A DNA stretch of 64,000 nt from contig NZ_CP051185.1 of assembly GCF_012516315.1 (NCBI RefSeq), positions 4,593,363-4,657,362 on the forward strand, written 5' to 3'. The translations under genes and the position numbers were made by a program. Position 1 is the first letter of the stretch, and every line of letters starts with the position of its first letter. Under the pieces are notes generated by a model. The model was not told the DNA's origin. It did no database searches and worked only from the letters and a program-made list of their open reading frames with translations. This DNA is from Limnospira fusiformis SAG 85.79. GTDB lineage: Bacteria; Cyanobacteriota; Cyanobacteriia; Cyanobacteriales; Microcoleaceae. This document shows, in pieces, positions 18,509 to 28,945 of this stretch.

Positions 18509-19903
18509 ATGCCTAGATTAACTGGTACTCGGGTACAAGTTCCCAAACGCCATCAATTACTCACCCAAGTTAAACAGGAGGTGAGACAATATCGGCTACA
18601 GTCTCCCCATCGCCATGTTCTCACCAAGTTAGCCCAGGAAAAACCCCCCCTACGCATGAGGCGCGCTTGGGATGTGGAAGTGAAAATAGGCAGCCGCCCT
18701 AGTGTGAAATTAGCAGCTAATGCCGGAATTATTGAAGTATTCGATCACATTGATGGCCGCCTGTTGATTTTGGGGGGGACTGGTTCCGGGAAAACTACCA
18801 CCCTGGTGGGACTGGCTAAGGTCTTAGTAGAGAGAGCCTTATCTGATGAACATGAACCTATGCCGATTTGGCTCAATTTATCATCTTGGCGAGTTGAGCA
18901 ACAGTCTATCTCCGATTGGATGGTAGAGCAAATGCACCTCAAATATGCGATCGCTCCCGAATCAGGACGCTACTGGATGGAACAACTCCAGATTCTCCCC
19001 TTATTGGATGGTTTCGATGAGGTCGAAGAACATCATCGGGAATCCTGTATTCAATATATTAATGATTTTTTAGACAGTCATCTCTCCCCCCTACATTTAG
19101 TAGTATCTAGCACCGTCAAATCCTATCATCCCTGTCAGGCAAGGTTGCAACTAAATGGTGCAATATTGTTACGTCCCTTGACTAATCGACAGATACACAA
19201 GTATTTAATGAATGCTAGAAGTCGGGAACTTTGGCATGACATCGAAGAAGAACCACAGTTATTAAAAATCGCCCAAAAGCCATTATTTTTAACAATGATG
19301 ACCCTAGCTTATGAAAATATCTTAATCTCATCTTGGAAACATTTAAACACCATTGATGATCAACAAGAGTATTTATTAAAAGCCTATCTGCGCCATCAAA
19401 TTTCTAGCTTACGCGATCGCCATCATAATAGTGATGCCGGAAAAAACTACAGTTCCGAACAATTCCGCCACTGGCTAACAGAACTCGCCAAACGCCTGGA
19501 AAAAGAACAAACTCAAGATTTTATCCTCGATCGCATCCCGAAAACCTGGCTACATACCCGCGAACAAGAACGGGCTTATCATCTGGGTATGAAGATAGTC
19601 GAAAGTGGGATTTGGTGGTCAATTATAGCAATCATGATCCTAGCAATCATTTGGCGATCGCTGCCATTGTTAATCGCCGCCATGACCCTAGGAATCATAT
19701 TAGCCCTCACCTACCAACCGTTGAGCCTAAAATTGGCGATCGAACGCCTGATCTTGCGATTTGTCCTATGGGGAGAAGGAGATGCACCCTGGAACTATGC
19801 CCAATTTTTAAATGATGCCACCGGGTTACTGTTGCTCAGAAAAATAGGCTCACGCTACCAATTCATTCATCGCCTACTACAAAAACACCTTGGCAAAACG
19901 TGA
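18509..19903 (+). CDS. NACHT-type P-loop ATPase with C-terminal membrane segments
   Basis: This 464-aa protein has a NACHT-like ATPase domain. Walker A is GGTGSGKTT (89-97), followed by LPIWLNLSSW-type spacing (PIWLNLSSW near 119), and Walker B is LLDGFDE (165-171) with the acidic pair typical of NACHT/STAND proteins. A helical region follows (to about 360), then two or three hydrophobic segments at about 370-410. There is no WD40, TPR or LRR sensor at the C-terminus, and no N-terminal effector domain beyond about 70 basic residues. Roles for related proteins include signalling and phage defence, but no partner is adjacent and none can be assigned here. Confidence 0.82.
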   Translation: MPRLTGTRVQVPKRHQLLTQVKQEVRQYRLQSPHRHVLTKLAQEKPPLRMRRAWDVEVKIGSRPSVKLAANAGIIEVFDHIDGRLLILGGTGSGKTTTLVGLAKVLVERALSDEHEPMPIWLNLSSWRVEQQSISDWMVEQMHLKYAIAPESGRYWMEQLQILPLLDGFDEVEEHHRESCIQYINDFLDSHLSPLHLVVSSTVKSYHPCQARLQLNGAILLRPLTNRQIHKYLMNARSRELWHDIEEEPQLLKIAQKPLFLTMMTLAYENILISSWKHLNTIDDQQEYLLKAYLRHQISSLRDRHHNSDAGKNYSSEQFRHWLTELAKRLEKEQTQDFILDRIPKTWLHTREQERAYHLGMKIVESGIWWSIIAIMILAIIWRSLPLLIAAMTLGIILALTYQPLSLKLAIERLILRFVLWGEGDAPWNYAQFLNDATGLLLLRKIGSRYQFIHRLLQKHLGKT

Positions 19904-20116
19904 CCAGCCTTACAACACAGGACGTAACTCCTCTACCAGGGCTCGCCTCAGTAGTTGATGATGCCCTGATGTCCCTATTTAGCCCGTCTGACCCAGCCCA
20001 CCAGAGCGTCTATTTGCCAGTTTTAACTTTGCTACTTGCCAAGATTGCCATCCAGTCGGACACTTAGACTTGGGAGAACTGATGCAGTCGAGAGCATGAT
20101 TTAATCTCAAATTAGG

Positions 20117-20144
20117 TTAACATTTTACGGCAATACGGTATAAT
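20117..20144 (+). promoter_or_regulatory. Candidate promoter upstream of the tnpB remnant and glgC
   Basis: TTAACA (20117-20122), a 16-bp spacer and a perfect TATAAT (20139-20144) on the plus strand. No other promoter-like sequence was noticed before glgC, so this may drive glgC through the remnant. Confidence 0.5.
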
Positions 20145-20254
20145 ACCAAGTATGGTGCGAGACCTTCGGGTATGAAATAGAGCTGAAATGGGCGTGGGGA
20201 CTACCCGGTGAGGACTTCAACCCCTTGCTTGATTGGGTCGCATCCCTGGCCATC

Positions 20255-20653
20255 CCATAACACAGCCGGATTTTTTGGCCCACCTTCGAGACTTCCAATA
20301 TGGTTGCCAAGGTGAAGCGTCTAATCAGGTCTAAGACTGCCCGAGCCATGCTGACATGGGCGCATTATCGATTCAAACTAACCCTGAGACATAAGCGCGG
20401 AAATAACTGAACAGTTGTAGATGTGACCGAAGAATACACCAGCAAAACCTGTACTCACTGTGGTCATGTCCATTCCCAGCTAGGTGGCTCAAAAGTGTTC
20501 CGATGTCCTGAGTGCGGGTTCACTCTACCACGGGACTGGAACGGTGCTTTTGGAATCTTTCTAAAAGCTTTGCGGGATACCGCCTCTGTTACCTTAACGG
20601 GTAATAGTGCTATCGTCGCATTGTCCGGGAACAACCGGAAAAATGTCGCGTAA
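20255..20653 (+). pseudogene. tnpB: Decayed IS200/IS605-type tnpB (C-terminal part only)
   Basis: One frame reads PTFETSNMVAKVKR, then RSKTARAMLTWAHYRFKL, then an in-frame TGA at 20408-20410. It resumes with VVDVTEEYTSKTCTHCG, followed by FRCPECGFTLPRDWNGA and ends at TAA 20651-20653. The two CxxC pairs are the TnpB zinc ribbon and the DWNGA motif supplies the last catalytic Asp of the RuvC-like site. The N-terminal two thirds are missing, and there is the internal stop, so the gene is dead. A GTG at 20423 could still start a 76-aa fragment. No tnpA is present, and the right end of the element is lost because glgC begins at once. Bases 19904-20254 show no gene I can support and may be further element debris. 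Confidence 0.8.
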
Positions 20654-20671
20654 ATGTATCAGGTAATTGAA

Positions 20672-21967
20672 GTGAAACAAGTATTAGCAGTAATTCTAGG
20701 TGGCGGTGCGGGCACCCGTTTGTACCCCCTAACCAAAATGCGAGCCAAACCCGCTGTTCCTTTAGCCGGTAAGTACCGTTTGATCGATATTCCGATCAGT
20801 AACTGTATAAACTCAGAAATTCTGAAAATCTATATCCTGACCCAGTTTAACTCAGCATCCCTTAACCGTCATATTGCCCGAACCTACAACTTTTCTGGCT
20901 TTACAGATGGCTTTGCGGAAGTCCTCGCCGCACAACAAACCAGTGTGACTAACCCCCAATGGTTTCAGGGAACTGCTGATGCAGTGCGCCAATATCTATG
21001 GCTCATGGAAGAATGGGATGTTGAACATTTCCTAATTCTGTCCGGTGACCACCTGTACCGCATGGACTATCGGGATTTTGTCCAACGTCATATCGACACA
21101 GGGGCAGACATCACCCTATCAGTTTTACCCGTAGACGAAAAACGGGCTTCTGCTTTCGGTTTGATGAAGATTGACGAAAGCACTGGTCGGATTATCGATT
21201 TCAGCGAAAAACCCAAGGGAGAAGCCCTAAAACAAATGGCAGTGGATACCAGCAGTTTGGGGTTATCCCCCGAAGAGGCTGCCGAGTCGCCTTACATCGC
21301 TTCTATGGGCATCTACGTTTTTAAAAAGGATGTTTTATTTAAACTACTCAAGGATGCCCCAGATCAAACCGATTTTGGTAAGGAAGTGATTCCTGGTGCC
21401 GCTAAGGATCATAATGTTCAAGCCTATCTGTTTAACGATTACTGGGAAGATATCGGAACTATTGAGGCCTTTTTTGAAGCTAACTTGGCTTTGACTCAAC
21501 AGCCACAACCTGCTTTTAGTTTCTACGACGAGAACGCTCCTATTTATACCCGTTCCCGCTACTTACCACCATCCAAGATGCTGGACTGTCAGATCACTGA
21601 ATCTATTATTGCTGAGGGTTGCATTCTCAAGGAATGTCGCATTGATCATTCTGTGCTGGGGTTGCGCTCTCGTGTCGAGTCCGGTAGTCTCGTTGAAGAC
21701 ACCATGTTAATGGGGTCAGATTTCTATCAACCTTTTGCTGAACGTCAATATGGTTTAGAAAAAGGTAGCGTTCCTATCGGTATCGGTAACAACACTACTA
21801 TCCGCCGGGCTATTGTCGATAAAAATGCTCGCATTGGTCGCCATGTCCAGATTATCAACAAGGACCATGTTCAGGAAGCAGAACGGGAAGAGGATGGCTT
21901 CTACATTCGCGGTGGAATAACCGTAATTTTGAAAAATGCCGTGATTCCAGATGGGACAATTATTTAG
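20672..21967 (+). CDS. glgC: Glucose-1-phosphate adenylyltransferase (ADP-glucose pyrophosphorylase)
   Basis: The enzyme makes ADP-glucose from glucose-1-phosphate and ATP, the committed step of glycogen synthesis. [19 protein letters not shown] opens the nucleotidyltransferase domain, with [29 protein letters not shown] and [10 protein letters not shown] following. The C-terminal left-handed beta-helix with the regulatory lysine region begins near residue 300. From the GTG at 20672 the product is 431 aa and aligns with the family start ([12 protein letters not shown]). An ATG at 20654 would add six residues, but it abuts the tnpB stop and has no Shine-Dalgarno sequence. The gene therefore sits directly behind transposon debris yet its own sequence is intact. 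Cyanobacterial enzymes of this type are activated by 3-phosphoglycerate. Confidence 0.96.
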   Translation: MKQVLAVILGGGAGTRLYPLTKMRAKPAVPLAGKYRLIDIPISNCINSEILKIYILTQFNSASLNRHIARTYNFSGFTDGFAEVLAAQQTSVTNPQWFQGTADAVRQYLWLMEEWDVEHFLILSGDHLYRMDYRDFVQRHIDTGADITLSVLPVDEKRASAFGLMKIDESTGRIIDFSEKPKGEALKQMAVDTSSLGLSPEEAAESPYIASMGIYVFKKDVLFKLLKDAPDQTDFGKEVIPGAAKDHNVQAYLFNDYWEDIGTIEAFFEANLALTQQPQPAFSFYDENAPIYTRSRYLPPSKMLDCQITESIIAEGCILKECRIDHSVLGLRSRVESGSLVEDTMLMGSDFYQPFAERQYGLEKGSVPIGIGNNTTIRRAIVDKNARIGRHVQIINKDHVQEAEREEDGFYIRGGITVILKNAVIPDGTII

Positions 21968-22053
21968 GTTTACCTTTTGGGTAGTTCTATGGTTGACTAA
22001 GGGAAAGGAGGCTATTTTAACCTTCCTATCATATAAACAATCTGCCCTAGTCC

Positions 22054-22518
22054 ATGTCTAAAATTGTCTTGATTATAGGGCTTCCTGCTAGTGGGAAGTC
22101 CTTTATTGCTGAAAGGTTATCTCAAGGGTCGCACTTTCAGCGCTGGGTCTCCACTGATAGAATTCGCCAACGCTTATTTGGTGATGAGAGTATTCAAGGA
22201 CCTTGGTTGTCAATCTGGGCTCAGGTTCGCGGGGAACTTCAACAGGCCGTTGCTGATATGGTTGATGTTATTTATGATGCAACTAATGTTCAACGCCGTC
22301 GCCGCCGAGATTTAATTGCTCAGGTCCGTGGTTTTGGTTTTCAGTCCGTGGTCGGATTATGGGTTAATACTCCCCTGGAGGTCTGTCTAGCACGCAATGA
22401 AAGGCGATCGCGTCAAGTTCCTGAAGGGGTGATTCTCCAAATGTATCGCCAACTTACTGACGCGCCTCCTACTCTTAGTGATGGGTTCGATCGCCTCCTT
22501 GAGATTCAAAATATATAA
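22054..22518 (+). CDS. Small P-loop kinase of the zeta-toxin/polynucleotide-kinase type
   Basis: This 154-aa protein has Walker A GLPASGKS (9-16), the STDRIRQRLFGD segment common in predicted kinases of this group, and the YDATNVQRRRR block (74-84) found in PNK-like and YjbM/YrbE-neighbour kinases. It is all one P-loop domain with no membrane segment. It probably phosphorylates a small molecule or nucleic-acid end, but the substrate cannot be read from sequence. It lies 86 bp after glgC on the same strand and could be co-transcribed. Confidence 0.8.
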   Translation: MSKIVLIIGLPASGKSFIAERLSQGSHFQRWVSTDRIRQRLFGDESIQGPWLSIWAQVRGELQQAVADMVDVIYDATNVQRRRRRDLIAQVRGFGFQSVVGLWVNTPLEVCLARNERRSRQVPEGVILQMYRQLTDAPPTLSDGFDRLLEIQNI

Positions 22519-22531
22519 ATATGCTGCTTTT

Positions 22532-22550
22532 CCTAGCATCCTCTGCTAGG
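22532..22550 (+). terminator. Hairpin after the kinase gene
   Basis: CCTAGCA (22532-22538) and TGCTAGG (22544-22550) form a perfect 7-bp stem around TCCTC, 14 bp after the kinase stop. No T-run follows on the plus strand, so termination is uncertain. Confidence 0.4.
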
Positions 22551-22638
22551 CTGGATCGAATTAGAGTGAATTTTCAGACCCAAGTTATTGTGCGGACGCA
22601 CCCAAAAGCACAAAATGAGAACAGTAGGAGACTAGATA

Positions 22639-23631
22639 ATGCCGACGACAGATTATAAAGATTACTATTCGGTTCTCGGCTTAACTAAAAATTCTAGCGC
22701 CGATGAGATTAAAAAAGCCTATCGCCGATTGGCTCGTAAATATCACCCAGATATGAATCCCGGTAATAAGGCTGCGGAGACCCGCTTTAAGGAGGTTAAT
22801 GAGGCTTATGAGGTACTCTCTGACCCCGAAAAACGCCAAAAGTACGATCGCTTTGGTCAATATTGGCATCAAGCCGGAAACTCCGGTTGGTCGGGAACTA
22901 CTAATAGTGCTAATAATCCTGATGTCAGTGGGTTTGATTTTAGCCAGTTTGCTAGTTTTGATGAGTTTATCAATAGTCTATTAGGACGCGCGGCGGGAAG
23001 TCCTGGGGGCGCTGGTAGTCGCTATTCCTATCGCACCAATCAGTCCAAATCACCCGGTTATGGTGGATTTGAGGATTTTACTTCTTCCTCTTCCTCTCCG
23101 GGTGGTTCTAATCTTGAGACTAAGGTGACATTGACTCTTAGTGAAGCCTTCCACGGTACTCAGCGCCGTATGGCTGGTGGTGAGGTTTCCATTCCGCCAG
23201 GGGTGAAGCCGGGAAGTAAGATTAGAATACGGGGACAAGGACAGGTTGATCCCTATACCCAGCAACGGGGAGATTTATATTTGATTGTCGATATTCAACC
23301 CCACAATTTTTTTAAGTTGGATGGCGATAATCTGATCTGCGAAATTCCCATAACTCCCGATGAGTTGGTTTTGGGAGCCTCTATTCAGGTTCCTACTCCT
23401 GATGGTATGGTCAAAATGAATATTCCCCCTGGGCTTCGGTCTGGACAGTCTCTCCGACTGAGGGGGAAAGGTTGGCCGAAACCAAAGGGCGGCGGACGTG
23501 GTGATCAGTTTGTCAAGTTATTGGTGGTGCCACCTGATGAACTTACTGCGCGCGAGCGTGAATATTATCAGAAAATTGCCGCTAACCGTACTTTTAATCC
23601 CCGTAGTAGTTTATCTTCCATCACTCTTTAG
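22639..23631 (+). CDS. DnaJ-family co-chaperone without zinc finger (CbpA type)
   Basis: The 330-aa protein has an N-terminal J domain (6-70) with the HPD motif at 36-38, needed to stimulate DnaK ATPase. A Gly/Ser-rich linker (about 85-155) includes [13 protein letters not shown]. The C-terminal substrate-binding domains (about 156-318) show [30 protein letters not shown] and [16 protein letters not shown]. The four CxxCxGxG zinc modules of classical DnaJ are absent, so this is a type B/CbpA-like co-chaperone. It acts with DnaK in cytosolic protein folding. The start has TAGGAGAC upstream. Confidence 0.92.
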   Translation: MPTTDYKDYYSVLGLTKNSSADEIKKAYRRLARKYHPDMNPGNKAAETRFKEVNEAYEVLSDPEKRQKYDRFGQYWHQAGNSGWSGTTNSANNPDVSGFDFSQFASFDEFINSLLGRAAGSPGGAGSRYSYRTNQSKSPGYGGFEDFTSSSSSPGGSNLETKVTLTLSEAFHGTQRRMAGGEVSIPPGVKPGSKIRIRGQGQVDPYTQQRGDLYLIVDIQPHNFFKLDGDNLICEIPITPDELVLGASIQVPTPDGMVKMNIPPGLRSGQSLRLRGKGWPKPKGGGRGDQFVKLLVVPPDELTAREREYYQKIAANRTFNPRSSLSSITL

Positions 23632-24059
23632 ATAGTCAAAACTCTACAGCCTCAACTCGATTATAACTCGATTCTCCAAAGGCAAGGGACAACCGGGAAA
23701 TTAATTAATAATTTTACTAACCATATCCCTCTGGGAGATGATCAACCCCCCCATATCAAGCCTAAGCTATGGGGGAATTGTTGACTATGAGATGCGATCG
23801 CTTTTTCAATCAACTTATGCTCACACAAGCACAAACCCTATATATCACATTTTAGGTAATTTGTCAACATCTCATCGGCAAAACTGATGGGCTAGTTTAG
23901 CCAGACCAAAACCTGGTTTATACCAGCTAAATTTACCTCTCATTTAAGGCTTTATCTGTCTGTTACTTCAATCAAATTCGGGTGAAATCATGAGGGTGTC
24001 AGACATTAATTAATAGTGCTGACATCACCTCATTTCCCCCCAATTTTACCTACTCTATA
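23632..24059. other. Intergenic region between dnaJ-like gene and RTX gene
   Basis: The 428 bp between two convergent genes contain one HIP1 octamer and the imperfect inverted repeat at 23991-24032 just after the RTX gene. I see no gene or RNA signature in the rest. Confidence 0.6.
23991..24032 (-). terminator. Inverted repeat downstream of the RTX/Calx-beta gene
   Basis: TGAGG-GTGTCAG and CTGACATCACCTCA pair with a small bulge around an AT-rich loop. It lies 28 bp past the stop at 24060. No clear T-run, so only a candidate terminator. Confidence 0.4.
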
Positions 24060-27000
24060 CTAAACCCTCCAGGTAGCTAAGTAGGTATCATTTCCACCCA
24101 AAGCATTAGGGTTAATAGCTGTGGGAGTCGTGAAAACCTCAGGTTGAGTAACTGTGCCAAAAATCACGGCTTGACCATTGCGAACCGTAAAAGCATTAAC
24201 AGTTCCTCTTGAGCCATTGTCACCAGGTTGGGTTAGTGGATTCCAGAATCTCCTGATTGTATAATCTGGAGAAAGTCCCAAAACCGCCATTTCTCCCAAG
24301 GTGTAGTTTCCTACTGGTTGACCGTTAATAGTTTTATCACCGCGATTTTGGAGTTGGAATGCGGAAGAACCACCAATATAGACCTGTCCAAATTCATCAG
24401 CGGTAATAGAGCTGGGGTTAAAACTATTAGCACCAGTGGCAGTGCGGGTAACAATAAATTGACCGCGTTCGATATCTCCGTTATTGGGATCTATTTTAGC
24501 ATGAAAAGTAAAGGAACCAGCACCCGCGCCAGAAAAGCTATTAAATTGATCAACATTCACCATAGTTGATAGGTTTTGGGTGATGTCTTGACCATCCCTT
24601 TGAAAGACGTTATTTCCGCCATCGGTTTTTCCGAGGAAATAGAGTCCGCCATCTTGTCCAAAGGTAATTCGTTCTCCACGGGTATCAGCACCTAAATTCT
24701 GTCCGGTGATTTGAGAGGCGCTATAATCCCAGGTATTCCAGAGTTGATTTAATCCGGTATCAAAGGCGCGTAAAAATGGGGTTTGTAAGTTGCTAGTGAC
24801 TTGATTAAATCCGGTGACAAAAATGCGATCGCCATTGGGGTCAATAGCAATATCTGCGGGACGGATATCAGTTCCTGTCAGGGTAGTAGTAGCCAGTTGG
24901 GTTCCTGTCGAACTCCACAGAGTCACGGTATCGCTACTATTAGTTAGGGTAGCAATAGTACCATTGTTAGCAATAGAAACTCGGTCAAAAATTCCCGTGT
25001 CTGACCACAAGATATTTGCCGCCGTACTATCATAAACCCGAATGCCAAAATCACCCACAGCCACGATTTCTCCACTGTCTCGGTCTACATCAAGATGTCG
25101 GACATTTCCTCCTAAGTTGGTAATTGATAAAGGTTCTGTATTTCCATCCTCCAAGCGTTTAATCTTACCCACACCGTCAAAGTTTCCAGCAATGATAATA
25201 GCCGAATCTACAGGAGAAATCACCGCCGCATTAGCACTATCATTTCCAGGTGTTCCTAGATAGGTTGCGCTTTCAAGTTGTAGGTTATTGGTAGAGTCAT
25301 TATCAACAATGAACAGAGTAGCGGTTTCTTGGGTTCCCAAGGTCGCACTTCCTGTCAGGTTACTCAGACTCAGAATCACGGTTTCTGTTGGTTCAAAGAT
25401 GTCATCATCAATAATAGGAATGGTGACCGTTTTCGGTGTGGTATCTCCATCCGCAAAAGTGATGGTAATGGGACTATTAATATAGTCTTCCCCAGCGGTA
25501 GCTGTTCCATCAGTTGGGATGACATCAACACTAATTTCGCCAATACTTTCACCAGTTCGTATTACCGTAATTTCGGAGATAGGTGTACCATCTTCATTAA
25601 CACTGAAAACGGCATCACTAAATTCGATAACTGACGGCTCTACATCGTCATCAATAATACTCACGGTTATTGAATCGCGATCGCCTAAAGTTAAACCACC
25701 AGTAGGATTACTCAGCACAATCCTAAATTGTTCCGTATCTTCTACTTGATTATCGTCGATAATCTGGATGTCAATATTTTGGATGGTTTCACCTGGAGAA
25801 AAAATTAGGGTTCCGCTACTAGCGATGTAATCTTCTCCGGCGATCGCTGTATCATCTACTGTCGCATAATCTACAGTTACTGTACTACTTGTGTCTCCTG
25901 TTCTTTCGACTGTAATTATAATATTACCGTCACTTTCAACAACTTCTATTTCCTCCATAGTAAACCCTACAACTGCAAGTTCGGGTTCCGGTTCTGGTTC
26001 AGGCTCCGGTTCCGGCTCCGGTTCAGGAGTCGGTTCGGGTTCGGGTTCCGGCTCTGGTTCTGGCTCCAGCTCCGGTTCTGGTTCGGGAGTTGGTTCAGGA
26101 GTCGGTTCGGGTTCGGGTTCCGGTTCCGGTTCTGGAGTTGGTTCCGGTTCTGGAGTTGGTTCAGGAGTCGGTTCGGGTTCGGGTTCTGGAGTTGGTTCCG
26201 GTTCAGGAGTCGGTTCCGGCTCCGGTAATGGTTCGGGTTCAGGTTCCGGTAATGGTTCGGGTTCAGGTTCCGGCTCCGGTTCAGGAGTCGGTTCGGGTTC
26301 GGGTTCAGGAGTTGGTTCAGGTTCCGGCTCCGGTTCTGGTTCGGGTTCAGGTTCCGGCTCCGGTTCAGGAGTCGGTTCGGGTTCGGGTTCCGGCTCTGGT
26401 TCTGGCTCCAGCTCCGGTTCTGGTTCGGGAGTAGGTTCAGGAGTAGGTTCAGGTTCCGGCTCCGGTTCAGGAGTCGGTTCAGGTTCCGGCTCCGGTTCTG
26501 GTTCAGGAGTTGGTTCGGGTTCAGGAGTCGGCTCAGGAGTCGGTTCAGGAGTTGGTAAAACTGTCGATTCTGGTGTGGGTTCCGGTGTCGGTGTAGGTTC
26601 ATCTGAAGGGAAGATGGTAGCCTTGAAACCATCGCTATTTACATTTTTAATAATCGCCAAAAACTCATTAGTAGCGCGGTCTTGAATAATTGTATCGGTC
26701 GCATATATACCGGCACCTTGATAAATATTTAAAGATGCAAAAGTAAGATTATCTAATAAACCAATAGAGTCTTTATTAATATCAAAATCCATAATAAAAT
26801 TGCTGCGGTCAGGGGTAAATCCTCCCGTATTCAAACCCAGATAAAACCAGTTATTTCCTTCTCCACCTGTGAGAGTATCAGAACCCTGATCGCCAATTAG
26901 TGTATCATTTCCGCGATCGCCAAATAATAAGTCATCCCCTTTACCACCGTAGAGGAGATCATCCCCTTGACCGCCATAGAGGGTATCATTACCTTGATTT

Positions 27001-27428
27001 CCAAATAATGTATCATTGTCGCGATCGCCAAATAAGAGGTCATCACCCAGATCACCAAATAGCAGATCATTGCCTTTACCACCTCTAAGGGTATCATCCC
27101 CCTGACCGCCATAGAGGGTATCATTACCCTGATTTCCATGTAAGAAATCATTGCCTTGATTTCCGGTAATAATATCATCGCCATCTAAACCATAAACCGT
27201 ATCATCTCCCCCTAAAGCAAAGATGATATCATCGAATTCTGTACCTAGGATAAAATCCGAGTTATCAGTGGGTTCTGATGAAATTTGACCATTAGTTAAG
27301 ACAGTTATAGAATTTTGCGCCTGAATACCAGTTGCTGTGGAAATCGGATCAGGAGAAATTCCGGTAGTATCTGACTGAAGATCCGGATTAAAATTAACGT
27401 CTTCAAATTCAAAGGCAGTAAAACTCAT
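24060..27428 (-). CDS. RTX calcium-binding protein with PEP-rich linker, two Calx-beta domains and a propeller-like C-terminus
   Basis: This is a 1122-aa protein. Residues about 58-190 are RTX nonapeptides ([12 protein letters not shown] type), unusually placed at the N-terminus. Residues about 275-484 are almost pure PEP/PTPEP repeats, likely an extended rod. Two Calx-beta domains follow (about 485-600 and 600-710), marked by [16 protein letters not shown] and [14 protein letters not shown], calcium-binding beta folds of adhesins. The last 400 residues resemble beta-propeller repeats ([27 protein letters not shown]). The whole looks like a large extracellular adhesin or matrix protein; secretion route and ligand are inferred or unknown. 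No signal peptide is present, consistent with non-classical or type I export. It stands alone between convergent and divergent neighbours. Confidence 0.88.
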   Translation of the reverse strand: MSFTAFEFEDVNFNPDLQSDTTGISPDPISTATGIQAQNSITVLTNGQISSEPTDNSDFILGTEFDDIIFALGGDDTVYGLDGDDIITGNQGNDFLHGNQGNDTLYGGQGDDTLRGGKGNDLLFGDLGDDLLFGDRDNDTLFGNQGNDTLYGGQGDDLLYGGKGDDLLFGDRGNDTLIGDQGSDTLTGGEGNNWFYLGLNTGGFTPDRSNFIMDFDINKDSIGLLDNLTFASLNIYQGAGIYATDTIIQDRATNEFLAIIKNVNSDGFKATIFPSDEPTPTPEPTPESTVLPTPEPTPEPTPEPEPTPEPEPEPEPEPTPEPEPEPEPTPEPTPEPEPELEPEPEPEPEPEPTPEPEPEPEPEPEPEPEPEPTPEPEPEPTPEPEPEPEPEPLPEPEPEPLPEPEPTPEPEPTPEPEPEPTPEPTPEPEPTPEPEPEPEPEPTPEPTPEPEPELEPEPEPEPEPEPTPEPEPEPEPEPEPEPELAVVGFTMEEIEVVESDGNIIITVERTGDTSSTVTVDYATVDDTAIAGEDYIASSGTLIFSPGETIQNIDIQIIDDNQVEDTEQFRIVLSNPTGGLTLGDRDSITVSIIDDDVEPSVIEFSDAVFSVNEDGTPISEITVIRTGESIGEISVDVIPTDGTATAGEDYINSPITITFADGDTTPKTVTIPIIDDDIFEPTETVILSLSNLTGSATLGTQETATLFIVDNDSTNNLQLESATYLGTPGNDSANAAVISPVDSAIIIAGNFDGVGKIKRLEDGNTEPLSITNLGGNVRHLDVDRDSGEIVAVGDFGIRVYDSTAANILWSDTGIFDRVSIANNGTIATLTNSSDTVTLWSSTGTQLATTTLTGTDIRPADIAIDPNGDRIFVTGFNQVTSNLQTPFLRAFDTGLNQLWNTWDYSASQITGQNLGADTRGERITFGQDGGLYFLGKTDGGNNVFQRDGQDITQNLSTMVNVDQFNSFSGAGAGSFTFHAKIDPNNGDIERGQFIVTRTATGANSFNPSSITADEFGQVYIGGSSAFQLQNRGDKTINGQPVGNYTLGEMAVLGLSPDYTIRRFWNPLTQPGDNGSRGTVNAFTVRNGQAVIFGTVTQPEVFTTPTAINPNALGGNDTYLATWRV
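25977..26605. repeat. Low-complexity repeat encoding the PEP linker
   Basis: About 630 bp of near-hexameric GGTTCC/GGTTCG/GGTTCA repeats on the plus strand encode Pro-Glu-Pro on the minus strand. A block containing [18 protein letters not shown] occurs twice, indicating duplication of a unit of about 45 codons. All other frames through it are also open. Confidence 0.9.
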
Positions 27429-27730
27429 GGGTGCAAAATGGGTAAGTTTAAATAGCTAAACAGAATAGCGATCGCGCTGAATTCCGTTTTCAACTTGCAC
27501 TCTATAGATCCGGACAATTAGTGGGCGTAATTTTCCGGTTGAGTTATAGAAATGGGAATGAGTTATGGTTTTTTATGTTAAATACTCAAGCATCTAAGCG
27601 GAGTATCAATATTTGGGGCAACCGCGTAACTGTAAATGTAAGCGTGACCATCAATTCCCTAAAACTTAGGATACCCTCCTAGGACGAATAAATATACAAT
27701 GGATTGAGAAATTAATGGAATTCTAGTCCC
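27429..27730. other. Divergent promoter region
   Basis: The 302 bp between the divergent RTX gene and the gene at 27731 should hold promoters for both. It has one GCGATCGC near the RTX start. I could not pick a convincing -35/-10 pair and see no further gene. Confidence 0.45.
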
Positions 27731-28165
27731 ATGAATATTACCCCCACCCCTGTAGATCAAAATGGCTGGCAAAAACAACTCGATCACTTTGTGGAAAATC
27801 ACCATCCGCAACTAGCCGCCTTAGCTTGGGGAGTTCACCTAGAAGGGGAAAGCGAACAGGGAACTTTAGGTATTGACCTCAAGCCAACTCCTCACTTTGT
27901 TTTTTGTCCGAAATCAGCCATTGAACTCCTTAACCAAAATGCGGATAATAAATTACAGGAAATCCTGGGAATTATCGACGGATATAAACCAGAGATAGAA
28001 GTTTTGATGATTTGCATTAGTCCAAATCGGATTAAGTTAATTTATTTCCAGCCGGAGTTGGCACCGCCGGATTGTTATGCTAGAATAGCCACAGATAAAA
28101 GGTCTCTCATGAGCGAACTCGAAAAAGCGATGAGTGAACTAATACAACTGCCAGAAAATATGTAA
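27731..28165 (+). CDS. Conserved cyanobacterial protein of unknown role
   Basis: This is a 144-aa soluble protein. The pattern PQLAALAWGV, LGIDLKPTPHFVFCP, LQEILGIIDGYKPEIEVLMI and KLIYFQPE reads like a family conserved across cyanobacteria. I have a weak recollection that beta-carboxysome chaperone CcmS-like proteins look similar, but cannot confirm that here, and no carboxysome gene is nearby. There is no signal peptide, membrane segment or catalytic motif. It converges with the response regulator ending at 28223. Confidence 0.72.
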   Translation: MNITPTPVDQNGWQKQLDHFVENHHPQLAALAWGVHLEGESEQGTLGIDLKPTPHFVFCPKSAIELLNQNADNKLQEILGIIDGYKPEIEVLMICISPNRIKLIYFQPELAPPDCYARIATDKRSLMSELEKAMSELIQLPENM

Positions 28166-28222
28166 AGTTGGTGGGGCTAAGTTTGGGGATTTTTCAATTT
28201 AATCCTGGTAAATTTTACGCCC

Positions 28223-28945
28223 CTACAATTCCCAATCAGGACACCTATCAGATTTTGATCCTTGAGGATGCACTGCACAATTGATGCCATCCTGCCCATA
28301 AAAATAGTGACATATTTGGCAGGAATGATTTGCCTGCAATTCTTTAGTAAAAAGTTTATATCTATGATTAATTATCCGATAATATTGACGCGCTTGAGGA
28401 TAATTAGGATTGAATGTTAGGGTATGTTCAAGGGCTTGAATTGCCGACTGATAAAGTTTAACTATTTGGAGTGCATACTTATCTGGTTTACCTTTAGAGA
28501 TAAAACAGACATCAATAATCTTGACAATTAAGAAAAAATAGTTGAACCAGGCTTGAGCAGAATTAACTGTGGGTTGAGATTTAGCAGCAACTGTCACCCA
28601 TTTAATCGTCTGCAAAAGTTCTTTAGGTCGCCAGGGTTTACTGACATAGGCTTCGGCGTGTTTAATGCCTTCATACACGGCTAGATTTTGTTCTTTTCCG
28701 GTTAAAAATATAACGGGGATATTTTGAGTGTCAGGGTTGGATTTAATCAAACGACAGGTTTTGTAGCCGTCCAGCTTAGGCATCACCACGTCCAACAAAA
28801 TCACATCTGGACACACCTGCTGTAACTTATCTAAAGCCTCCAAGCCATCAGAGGCGGGTATGACTTCCAAACCACTCCAGGTTAGTTGGTAGGAGAGACA
28901 TTCCCTTTGGGTGAGGGAGTCTTCAACCAGTAAGACAGTATTCAT
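28223..28945 (-). CDS. Response regulator with cysteine-rich C-terminal tail
   Basis: The 240-aa protein begins with a receiver domain (1-120): acidic pair ED at 8-9, phospho-acceptor D52 in LLDVVMPKLDG, and conserved lysine in SKPWRP near 103. Residues about 130-210 are helical and without a recognised DNA-binding fold. The tail has SCQICHYFYGQDGINCAVHPQG followed by CPDW, a four-cysteine arrangement that could bind zinc. The output is unknown; receivers of this type serve PilG/CheY-like or phototaxis systems in cyanobacteria. No kinase is adjacent. Confidence 0.83.
   Translation of the reverse strand: MNTVLLVEDSLTQRECLSYQLTWSGLEVIPASDGLEALDKLQQVCPDVILLDVVMPKLDGYKTCRLIKSNPDTQNIPVIFLTGKEQNLAVYEGIKHAEAYVSKPWRPKELLQTIKWVTVAAKSQPTVNSAQAWFNYFFLIVKIIDVCFISKGKPDKYALQIVKLYQSAIQALEHTLTFNPNYPQARQYYRIINHRYKLFTKELQANHSCQICHYFYGQDGINCAVHPQGSKSDRCPDWEL

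Noticed and set aside
25891-26685. Gly-Ser-Val repeat protein on the plus strand
   Set aside because: It is the antisense of the PEP linker; hexameric repeats leave all frames open.
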